DNA from: Fragilaria crotonensis
Taxonomy: Eukaryota > Bacillariophyta > Fragilariophyceae > Fragilariales > Fragilariaceae
NCBI GenBank assembly: GCA_022925895.1
Contig: JAKSYS010000051.1
Location: 95,914 to 159,913 of the forward strand
DNA: 64,000 nt
Direction: 5' to 3'
The position numbers and the translations under genes were made by a program. Shown in pieces: positions 55,145-64,000 of this stretch (its first letter is position 1; each line of letters starts with the position of its first letter). The notes beneath the pieces were generated by a model, which saw only the letters and a program-made list of their open reading frames with translations, made no database searches and had not been told where the DNA came from.

Positions 55145-58100
55145 GCTCCTCGGTCGGCATAGGTTGGGTGATGGCGAGAGTGTTCATGTGTTTGTAGCCC
55201 ATGATAACGTCCCGGAATTTCTTGAACAAAGCGCCTTGTAAAGGTTTAGTAAAAAAAATCACCAACCATCTGTAGCGTTGGACAATGGCGGATAGTCATA
55301 CCCTCGGTCTTGATCCGATCTTTCATCCAGAAGTATCGGATGTCAATGTGCCTGGACTTGGGACCGGCAGACATGCGTCCATTCGTCTCCAGCTTAATGG
55401 CACTTTCGTTATCCTGTTCGAGGATGTTCTCCTCAACCTTATAGCCCTGCGCCTCAAGGAAATTCTTCACCCAGATCGTATTCGGCAGGTAGTCACTCGC
55501 TCCTACAAATTCAGCCTCGGTTGAGCTCTTTGTGTTGAGTTTCTGTTTCGTGGACTTACACAATATCCCACCCCGTCCGAGTGACAAAGTTCCCCCAGTG
55601 TGGCTTCGCATATCTGGATGCACAGCATAGGAAGCATCTACCCATGTGCGGAGTCGATTCAAATCATCGGCGCCGATGGTGTACTCGATGTCCATGGATC
55701 CGCTGATGTATTCCAGAACGCGTTTAAGTTTCAATTGGTCTTGCACCGTGCTTTTGGAAACTCGGGTACAGAGGAATGCGATGGCCAACAACAGATCAAC
55801 TCTTGCACGTAGGGATACGTACAGAAGCTTAGCGGACACACTGTGAAATGCCTCGCTTTCTTTCTTGCCCAGTCGCTTCGACTTCTCGTCTACTTCAAAC
55901 AGGTTGCCATTCGCTGGCGTGGAAGCGGGTCTGGAAATAACTAGGCCTGACTCTGCAATAGCCTCGCTCAGGTAATCCTTCATCGTAATGATCGCGGTCT
56001 TCTCGTCGGTATATCGGATCTTCATTCCCAAGAAAACGTGTTCGCGACCTCTGGTGACCGTCATTTTATCAAACCGCCCCTCGATCTTGTGGATAATGTC
56101 GGTGACGACATCGGGATCAACATGTGAGATTTTCATGTCGTCGACGTACCAGGCCACGGTGCACTGTTTTCCGTCAATCAAGCAGTTTGCGACGCATGGG
56201 TCATATGGATTCAGTTCGAAACCCATGTCTTTCAGGTTTTCAACAAATAACTTATACCATAATAGGGCCGATTTCACGCACCCGTAAAGTGCTTTGATAA
56301 GTCGGACGTACAGTACTTCAACCCCGTTTTCCATTGTCACGAATTTCTCATGTTCGGGGTTCAATTGGCAGAGGATTCTGACCGACGCTCCTACGAACTT
56401 CATAATCACAAAATCATCCATGAGGGCCTTCAGGTACGCACCGACCACGTCTGCGGTGGCCACGTCTCGAGCCTCAAAGCTTCGATGATGATAGTCAGCA
56501 TCAACGCATCGGTTGAAACGGTAGGGAGGCGGTTTCGGACTTGTCGTAAAGGTTGCGTTGTGACCGTCCATCGGCGCATGTGCGACTTTTGAGCACTCCG
56601 TTTCGCTTCTCTTTGAATGTGTTTAGTGCCCGGATTGCTGCTTTCATCTGTTCCTCGTGAGTTTCGAAGGTCAAGCACTTCGTAGGCATCTAGGTCCTCC
56701 AGTTGCGAGAGTTCGGTCATGAGTGCAGCCTCGGCTGCCTTTCCGTGTTTGCGTAGACCAGCGCGTTCCGACATTTGTGTGCACGTAGTGGCCATGTGCA
56801 TGAGCACGAAGTTGAATGCGAAACGTTGTCTGTCGTCCATGTTGATCAGTGATGCCTTCGTTAGCGCTTTCTGTAGCAGTTGTGTAGGAGGGTAGTAGGA
56901 TTGTCCACCATGTGGGGCATCAATCGCGTCTTTGAAGGTGCCGCGGGTCACGGTCCTTGGTCGTAAGTAGTACGGTGGCACGCGTTCATCCGCGTGGTCC
57001 GCTCCTGTGTCGTGATCCGCTCCTTCATCTTGACCGTCTTCAGCGGGTTCGGGTGCGTTTGCGTTTGCGAGGTGTTCGGCCTCGTCTTCTGCAAATAGTT
57101 CGGCTTCGGCCGTTGGGTTCTCGTCAAGACTCCCAGCAGGGTGTTCTGAGTCGTCATCGAAAGGGTCGATGTCATCCTCATCATCAAAAGGGACAACGTC
57201 ATCCTCATCGTCCTCGTTATCGGTACTGTCGGCGGCATCATTCGCTCCTTGGTCCGGGACAGCGGGGCCATCAAACAGGGGGGCGTCGACAGGGGCATAG
57301 AGATCGTCAAGCTCGTGGAGGTCGATCGGGTCGTAATCGAGCGCGTCGAACGGGTCGTCAGCAGGGACGACGGTGGGGAGGGCGTAATCGACGTCATATT
57401 CTGTGTCATCGATGGGGTGATCGGGACGCCATTCGATGACGAAGCCACGCTCCTGGATCAGGGGACGGCCTTCGTGGAGGGCCAGGGCCTCGACACGTGC
57501 GATGGCGGTGTCAGGCGTGGGCAGGACGGTCCATTGGTGGCGGGAGATGCGAGCGCCGGAGGCGAGAGAGAGGAAGTAGTAATCTCCTTGCGCATTTCCG
57601 GTGGGGCTGAGGGCGATAGCACCCAAAGAGCGACTGCGGGGAGTGTTGGATGGAGCGTTTTCTTCAAAGACTTGCACATACGTCCCAAATTCCAAACGCA
57701 TTGCGTGATAATCGGGGCTAGCAGACCCGGTGACGATGGTCGCGGGACTCATCGTGGACGAGATGCCGTTGGCACGAGGGAATTGGTTGAGACAGCGGAC
57801 GGAGTCGGAGACCATGTGGGTGATCATGATACGGGGAAGTCGCTTGAAAGGGAGGCCATGTACGCTAGAACGGAGACGCTCCTTAATCGTTCGGATAGAA
57901 CGTTCGATTTCACCGACGTGACTGTCGGTGGTCACGATATTCATTTCTGTGGGACGTAGTTCCTCCCGGATACATTCGAATTCGCTATCTGCATGGACGT
58001 CACAGACGGTCAGGCCCCGGGACTGGTAGAGACTGATGACGGTCGACTTCGGAGGATCGTCTTGTGGGTACGGTCGGCGACCTGGCTGACGGTCCGGAAA

Positions 58101-60496
58101 CCGATACCACGCGAGATCGTGTGTAGGAAAGCTATTCCTTGCACAAAAAAGAAGTCGACGCAGAGCGTGACGTTGCAGTGATGTTCTGCGATTGGTGGAG
58201 GAAGTGGTACGGCCTCGAAGGTGGGCGCCCTCGGTGCCGCTGCTCCTCGGGTTGTCTTACCCTTGAGGGTGGCTACGTCGGGGCCATAGATGAGCAAAGC
58301 GCGATGTGCGTCATCAGGAGTCACGGGGCAGTTTCGGATCTGTTGCTTGATCAGAATAGAACGGAATTCGGCTTCGTCGGGGCGCCCGATCTTTCGGTAT
58401 AGGTCGCGAGCGACGTCGGCAGCAGAGATCTGTCGACGTGAGAACAGCTTCTTCTGGTTTGCTACAGTCGATACCATGGTGTAGGCTGCAACATTATCGC
58501 TAATAGTGGGGCTGTTACGGACTGCCGTATCATAAACGTAGAGGCCAGAGCCGTGTTCGACAAATTTCATGATACTGCCGTCGAGGCGATGCACACACAA
58601 CGCGGGTTCGGTAGAGGTGTCTAGGGTCACGCGACAAACCTTTCTGACGTCGGCTAGTGACAGGATGTTTGCAATCGATTGTGGATTATACCACACAATA
58701 CCCAGGTTGTGGAAATCGCCGACCATATTTGAGTCCTGGTGCCCTCCATTCGTTAGGGCGCGCAATGTGTGAGTGCTCTTACGTATGTCGGTAAGCATGG
58801 AGGCATTGTTGAACACGGAGATGGTCGATTGGGAATCAAGTAGAATCCACTCTGGGTTGATTCGGGAAGCATCGGCCTGCGCCATCATGTACGCATACTG
58901 CGTCAGGGTAGTGCCGCCGACGGATGTGGTTGCAGTCCCCTCGGGGCAGTTCGACGCATAGTGTCCAACGCTGTGACATTGATAGCATTCGATGCCATCG
59001 TGTGTGAGGCCGTTGTTGCCTGCCACCGATCCTTGTTGAGCGAAAGTCATTCCGCTCCCCGTGTCGGACCTGGTAGTGCCCGTCGCATTGGGGGCAGCCT
59101 GTTGTTGTCTGGGTCTCGTCGTGTTCTCCGGCGTGCGATAATTGACGAGCAGATTATATGCTGCAGTCACGTTGGATGGATACTCATCACGCCCCATCGC
59201 GTATTGATTGGAGAGGTGAGCTACGAGGGTTCCGTATCTGGAAGGATCGGATCCAGTGATCAATGCGATCGCCAACGTCTTTTCATAGGCTCTGGAGCGT
59301 CGATCGTCATCGGTGACTGCTGTCCCGTCTTCGTTCACAGCAGGGATTAGTTTGTAGTTCACGGCGATGGTGCCGCCGTGATGATCAATCGTCACAGCCC
59401 ATGCGCGGAGGTCTTCCAAGTATGAGGCTGGCGATTGTCCTACCTGTTGCTTGCAGTTCAGGAAACTGCGTTGGGCGTTCATGATGGAGATGAAACCATT
59501 TTTCTTCTCGTCGAATTGCAAGGTGATGGAACGAATCTGTTGGAGGAGCCAGAAGCAGTTGTTGATCTTCGTCTCGGATTTGAACTCCGTGAGGGACTTG
59601 AGTTTGTCCTTCATGGCTTCGCTACACTGGCCGAGTACAACGGCTTGTATAGTGGCAAGGTTTCCCTTGAATGCGCTCTTCCTCTTGACGAACTCACGTA
59701 GCTCCTGGTCCCAGATGGCCTTTTCCACGATGCTGGCTTCAGGGTCAAGTTCCACGGGCATTTCGAGCTGTGGGTTTTCCATCTCTTCCGAGAAGAGCGG
59801 AGTCAGATCCTCGGCGAACTTCAGGTTCTTCTTAACGTAGGCCTCGAGTGCTTCGCGTCTTTGCGAACTGACGTCGATCAGTTTGCTCCTCGAAGCATTC
59901 GAACACATTGGCGTTCATGCCCTCTGTGTCACCTTTGAAACCAGTTCGTGCTGGGCGGTTGTTTCCCCTTCCGCCTTGGGTGCGGTTATTGATGCGGTTT
60001 CCTCTTCCTCGATTGTTTCCTCGACCCGCCTGCCCGTTCCCGTTACTGGGTCCGGTCGCTCTGCTTGCGGCTTCCGTGACCCCGCTGATGGTCGAGTTGG
60101 CGACGGAGCTACTCATCGAGTCTGAAGGCGGCGCACGTTATTCGGGGCTCGCCAGGTTCGCACTCCGTTGTCGGTCACGAAGTGTACTTGCTTGTTCGGT
60201 CCCTTGATCAGCACTTCTGTTACCGTGGCCGTTTTGCCTTCACTTTCGTTCCACTCCAAGCCGTTGTCCCAATTGGCCGGTTTATGGAGTTTGTTGACTA
60301 TCCAAATTCTGTCTCCACGGGAAAATTCTCTCTTCGTTTCTCTCTCTTCGCTTGCAACGGCAACAGCTTCGTATGTAGCTTCCTCGCAGTCCTTCTCTGC
60401 GATTGCGTGTTCGAGCTGTTCCGTTAGTTCTGCCTTCTGTAGACTCAACACCTTCAATGCGTTTGTCAATTCTTGGATAGTTTTCTTCCTCTCCAT
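55145..60496 (-). pseudogene. Copia gag-pol region, frame-disrupted
   Basis: A first reading frame starts at the ATG at 60496 (127 aa; RGDRIWIVNKLHKPANW, then VTDNGVRTWRAPNN). It overlaps by ATGA with an RG-rich frame starting at 60116. Gag continues in 59908-58010: zinc knuckle CYQCHSVGHYASNC, protease ILLDSQSTISVF, integrase VDFFFVQGIAF. The integrase resumes at 57944-56430 (DVHADSEFE just upstream, HVGEIERSIRTIKER). Reverse transcriptase with WYVDDMKISH and RNase H with DASYAVHPD and SSTEAEFVGASD occupy 56571-55246, and the tail DFFTKPLQGALFKKFRD follows after a shift. Frame changes lie near 59870, 58045, 56600, 56500 and in a T8 run at 55251-55258. As written it would not yield one polyprotein. 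Confidence 0.9.
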
Positions 60497-60522
60497 GTAA
60501 TCAGAACGTTTTTCAAGTTTCA

Positions 60523-60540
60523 CACTTTCTTTCGAAACAA
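60523..60540 (-). other. Putative primer binding site of the copia element
   Basis: The 14 bases directly inside the 5' LTR read TTGTTTCGAAAGAA on the element's sense strand. They do not begin TGG and do not resemble the usual initiator-tRNA site. They are the exact reverse complement of the LTR segment 60667-60680 (TTCTTTCGAAACAA in sense). Confidence 0.6.
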
Positions 60541-60883
60541 TGTTGTAAATCCGATTCGACCACAATACTATGAGGCCCTGAACCTTGTATTTGTCTTGTA
60601 GTGATTCTAACGGAGATACTAATGACAAGTAATGAAGTCAATCAAACTCACTCTTTACTCACTGGATTGTTTCGAAAGAATGATCTTTCGAAACACTTTA
60701 TTATTCTTGCTATTCTTGCTGACCACACGTTCGTTAGGATCATTCCTGACCCTACCTTTTACGACGTCAGCCCACGAGACAGATGATGTCTCTCCGGTAT
60801 CTATAGTTCCTCGTGTATGGTTACTGGCACTGTCACTCATGTACTCGTTCATACCTAGGTCCGGTCGTTCTTTATTTCCAACA
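60541..60883 (-). repeat. 5' LTR of the copia element
   Basis: On the sense strand, a TATA-like AATAATAAA lies at LTR positions 179-187 (60705-60697). It is followed about 25 nt later by TTCTTTCGAAACAA (204-217), part of a perfect 12-bp hairpin. The LTR appears identical to the 3' LTR. Confidence 0.93.
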
Positions 60884-60888
60884 TTCAA

Positions 60889-61389
60889 TACTGGTTCCAG
60901 TGACGAACAAATTCCACTCTGTTCTCAGGTGATCCAACTCCACAAAATGTTAAACTCCGCGCCTCACAAGAAATCAAATCTTAATGCACAGAACATGTTC
61001 GAAGGCTAGAGGCAAAAATGATGAAACGTAGGTGCCTTCGACCATTTGAGCATCATGTGTTTTACGAGCAAGAAGAGGGGCTGTAGAATGGATATGCCAC
61101 GGCAGCTCTGAACGTGCTATGAATGATCGGTATTGCAGTTTGTAGAGCATAGCTGATGTCATCGTCAGTACCGCGTGCCGAAATAATTCGCAGATCTGTA
61201 AATCGAAGCAGTCTTGTTTGTTGAATTGTATTCGAGAAAAGAATTATTGACTTGAAGTTCTGTGACCAGGGGAATTCGTCGCTGACGCCTAAGATCCCGA
61301 ACGCGCACCTTAAGCACACAATTCTCAACGAAAGCCGTTTCTCATTTCCTATTTACTTCTCTGAAGAGGCAAAGCAATCCATTTCAACA
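60889..61389. repeat. Upstream region of the Cys/His gene; duplicated near the right edge
   Basis: 60.92-61.25 kb resembles 63.67-64.0 kb in blocks: TGTTCTCAG(G/A)TGATCCA, CACAAGA, ACATGTT, CATCGTCAG, and a TGTTGA...ATTATT...GACTTG series at the end. It appears to be non-coding upstream sequence of a duplicated gene unit. Confidence 0.65.
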
Positions 61390-62467
61390 ATGATGCTTAT
61401 TGATTTCATGAACTCAGACGATGCGCGAGTTAAAACAGTTGACTTCGATGACGACTCCGATACTCGCCAACATAACAGAGGTGTCGGAAAGCACCCACTC
61501 CTTGACACTTCAGACTCCCAATCTACAGAGTCGCCAGCAAAACGAATGCGCTCTTCACCCCAACGAATAAGTTGCAAGGCACGCGGCTTATCCAACAGAC
61601 ACAACGCAGATAATGCGTATTTGGAAATTCCTCCTGGTGCTCCGCACGGTTTGCCTTTGAGGTGCTCCGATCCAGAATGTGCCAGCTCCGGCCGAAGATT
61701 TCGATATTGCCAAGGTAAGGAGGCAGCTTGTCACACACATGTATTAGTAACACAGTCACGAAATGTCCCATGATCCAAGCAGCGCGTATCTCACCCAACA
61801 CCGTCTCCTTCTGATCATCACAGTGTGCGGCGTCCCGGTAGCAAAACGAAATTTTCTTCAGCGTCACGGGCATGGAATGGTGAGCACTGCCACGCAGCTC
61901 CGAAACGATGTTGACAATCACTGCCAGCCTTGTGCAAGCTCTGGGGCAACACCTCTAGCAAGCGATGTGAATGTCATTGGTGAGATGAGAGGAGGTATCA
62001 GGATCGAGAATGCAGGTCATCGTCGTGATGTTAGCTTCGACGGACCCAGCCATGATGGACCTCTCGACTTCCGAGAGAAGACGTGGTTGAATTTGCTTCA
62101 TGTGCGCCCCAACATTAACGATCCTACACACATGACGAATTGGCTAAAACGAGTGGTTTCCTTTTCGGAACATGATTTGGAAACCTCAAGAGATGCTCAT
62201 ACGCAAATATTTCCGTCGACGATATCTTGTTTCGACGACATTGTCCATGTGCCTCGTTTATCGACCAGATTCCAATCAGTTTATGAAGCTGGTATATCTG
62301 TTGCTGCGATGAAACGTCCTATCATTGGTCTCTTCACGCAAGCGTCAACGTCGTCACTTGGAACTGGCTTTGGGCAGACCACACAAGAGAGCGCGAACGT
62401 CGCATCTGAAATTGCAGAGTTTGATGACTTTATGGATGGCATTGATACGTCATTAGTGTTTGTGTAA
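61390..62467 (+). CDS. Cys/His-rich diatom protein with FRYC-x2-C and RHGHG motifs
   Basis: Exons 61390-61714 and 61824-62467 are joined across a 109-bp intron (gtaagg...atcacag) and give 322 aa. The open frame begins earlier, at 61252, but from a TTG. The ATG at 61390 has A at -3. Splicing creates LRCSDPEC, then RRFRYCQVCGVPVAKRNFLQRHGHG, with four Cys and two His spaced like a zinc site. This motif recurs in diatom proteins to my knowledge but has no defined function. The C-terminal half contains FREKTWLNLLHVRPNINDPTHM and NWLKRVV, helical and likely protein-binding. The N-terminus is acidic and Ser-rich. DNA binding is possible but not shown. Confidence 0.72.
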
Positions 62468-63169
62468 TTACCCCAGGCGGCATGCGGCTGCTCTATGGAT
62501 GGACGCCTTATTTCCTGAATATTAATATAACAACCCCATCAGTTACCCCTATTTCCTCGTTATTAATTAAGCAACCAAAATGTGATATAGCCGGATTCAC
62601 ACTGGGACAACGCTGTCGCAGTAATGTACATCGACGAAGCTTTCAAGTCGTTCCAATAGACACGCCACCAATCGATCTTACGTACATGATGGCTAACGTC
62701 AATGGAGGCGTCGAATGCATTAATTTGTGCCTCGTCACTACTAAGTCTCTCGTACTCACAGTGGTTGAGAAGCTTACACGTAGTTCCTCAGACGTGCTGT
62801 TACCGATATGTACACTTTGATAATCATATCTAGGTACATCGTGGGTCAGTGTTGAGTTCAATTTTACCTATCAATCAGGGTACAACAAGGAATCTACTCC
62901 TCCAATCTCTAATTTAGAACCATTTCGCCTTTGAGATTGCGGCGACTTATCGAGATACGTTCCGATGTTACCTATAAAAGCCGAGCGCGGGCAAGAACAA
63001 ATGACAGAACCGGGTCCAGATGAACAATGGACTGGAAAGTGGATAGTGCACATGCATAGTTTTCATGCCTATCCAGTTTACGGGAGCTAACTCTGCTCGT
63101 GCGCGTTAACAGCGGCCTTGGAAGCAATTCATCCCTTCGTTGGGGGATGACAATTATCCAATTATTCCT
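62468..63169. other. Intergenic, no gene recognised
   Basis: An open frame at 62482-62820 starts with an ATG but shows no family resemblance and was not accepted as a gene. Confidence 0.4.
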
Positions 63170-63930
63170 CTCGTGACATGAGGATACAAGGCAGATTTCC
63201 GATGATTCCTCATTGAAAAATCCATTTGCGAGAGGCAAAGTGTACCTTGCGTGAGCTCAATATAACTCGAATTGCTTCTAACCTCGAATTGAGTTGGATT
63301 TGACGATCAAGAAGCTGCAATGGCTTCTAATGAACATTTCAATCGTGAATCGGTCACAGTGAGGAACTAAACCACGTGAGTTTGGCTACATCTGCCACGT
63401 GAGGTCGAATAAACTTATTTACTGTCATCCAAGCAAACGTACGGCAAACTCCTAATAAGACAATTTGAATCCAAACCACGTGAATTTAGTGACATCTGCC
63501 ACGTGAGGTCTAGTTCGTATTATCCAAACAAGCATAAAAATACCTGTCGTGCGTATTATATTGAAAACTTGATCTGATATACTCCAGTACGCGAGTACAG
63601 TATCATGTGCTTTGTACTTTGTACCGCTTAAATTGATTATAGAACCTAGAGTTACCTTTTGTTCTCAGATGATCCAGCTCGACACAAGATCCGCACCGTG
63701 CTTCACAAGACACCGAAATTGAATGCGCCCGACATGTTTCCAGTCAATACGTGGTAGGATAACCGGTAGGCATGTGATTGTCTTGGAGGTAAATGTGGGG
63801 CAATAGATCAATAATGTCCAAACTGAACTGCGCGTGCTTTGGAGCTTGAAGTGTCCTTTGCAAACACCAAGATTGCTATTCGCCTACCATCGTCAGCACA
63901 GCTTCGAACACTTGGCACATCTGTTATACC
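63170..63930. repeat. Second copy of the duplicated upstream segment, without copia
   Basis: Its left part resembles the sequence before the copia element (54.54-54.8 kb) and its right part the sequence after it (60.9-61.2 kb). It therefore represents a relative of the pre-insertion locus. Confidence 0.6.
63371..63505. repeat. 104-bp tandem duplication carrying four CACGTG boxes
   Basis: CACGTG occurs at 63373, 63396, 63477 and 63500. The two pairs are each 23 bp apart and offset by exactly 104 bp, with matching sequence ACATCTGCCACGTGAGGTC around the second box of each pair. CACGTG is the core G-box/E-box recognised by bZIP and bHLH factors, so a regulatory role is plausible. Confidence 0.7.
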
Positions 63931-64000
63931 CTCAAACTGTTGACAAATTCATTATTCTGATTCATAGACTTGTGTCTTCAATATTATCTTCTGACAACGC

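Larger units (their letters stand above)
54801..60883 (-). mobile_element. Ty1/copia LTR retrotransposon, complete
   Basis: Two 343-bp LTRs (54801-55143 and 60541-60883) that appear identical by eye flank a minus-strand gag-pol region. The LTRs begin TG and end CA. A 5-bp target duplication TTCAA is present (54796-54800 and 60884-60888). Domain order is gag, protease, integrase, reverse transcriptase, RNase H, which is the copia order. The total is 6083 bp. Apparent LTR identity indicates a recent insertion. The coding region nevertheless carries several frameshifts. It belongs with the copia lineages well known from diatoms (CoDi-type) by inference from the N-terminal VTDNG...WRAPNN block and the DSQSTISVF protease motif. 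Confidence 0.95.

Noticed and set aside
56957-57959. Long plus-strand open frames opposite the copia polyprotein
   Set aside because: They are antisense shadows of the GC-rich Asp-rich linker between integrase and reverse transcriptase.
62482-62820. Open frame of 112 codons after the Cys/His gene
   Set aside because: No domain, low protein character, and no continuation of the upstream gene's frame.

Overview
The window looks like nuclear DNA of a diatom, most likely a raphid pennate. Supporting signs are short GT-AG introns of about 80-310 bp, an ASAF-type plastid pre-sequence motif on a tocopherol cyclase, a Ty1/copia element of the kind abundant in diatoms, a vanadium-haloperoxidase-like gene, and a diatom-style Cys/His protein with an FRYCxxC...PVAKRNF motif. 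The species is an inference; nothing in the sequence fixes it.

Left third (1-14.4 kb): a tyrosine-recombinase-like gene runs off the left edge with damage near its N-terminus. It is followed by a local family of four GT90/CAP10-like glycosyltransferase genes (orientations + - - +), all sharing one intron at the same codon. Fossils of the same family and a retroelement RNase H remnant lie between them. A low-complexity acidic membrane protein closes the block.

Middle (14.4-33.3 kb): two broken copies of one DDE-transposase family (15.2-18.3 kb on the minus strand, 26.2-29.4 kb on the plus strand) bracket three ordinary genes: a TM9SF/EMP70 nonaspanin, a BTB/POZ protein and a six-helix membrane protein. 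A decayed AIM24-family pseudogene abuts a long, uninterrupted hAT transposase gene.

Repeat block (33.3-39.2 kb): about 4 kb of satellite with a unit of about 186 bp. The core is homogenised, the edges are diverged, and there is a hint of a three-unit higher-order repeat. A GGGCAAT minisatellite follows. An array of palindromic TATGCATA units comes next; it is an inverted relative of one at 25.7-26.0 kb.

Right (39.6-64 kb): an Hsp70-like protein with degenerate ATPase motifs, a haloperoxidase-like secreted protein, a PrsW-like membrane protease relative, a broken gene of unknown family, a membrane-anchored prolyl 4-hydroxylase, tocopherol cyclase (converging on it), and a 6.1-kb copia element with two apparently identical LTRs and a TTCAA target duplication. 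The copia is inserted upstream of a Cys/His protein gene. The upstream region of that gene recurs near the right edge, so another gene copy probably starts just outside the window.

The genes do not form one pathway. The window reads as ordinary housekeeping and lineage-specific genes spread through transposon-rich DNA. The most unusual signal is in the copia. The 14 nt immediately inside its 5' LTR, where a primer binding site belongs, are perfectly complementary to an LTR segment that begins about 25 nt after an AT-rich TATA-like stretch. This suggests that the element's own RNA 5' end could prime reverse transcription. All coordinates were derived by hand and splice sites were chosen by reading frame and protein similarity.
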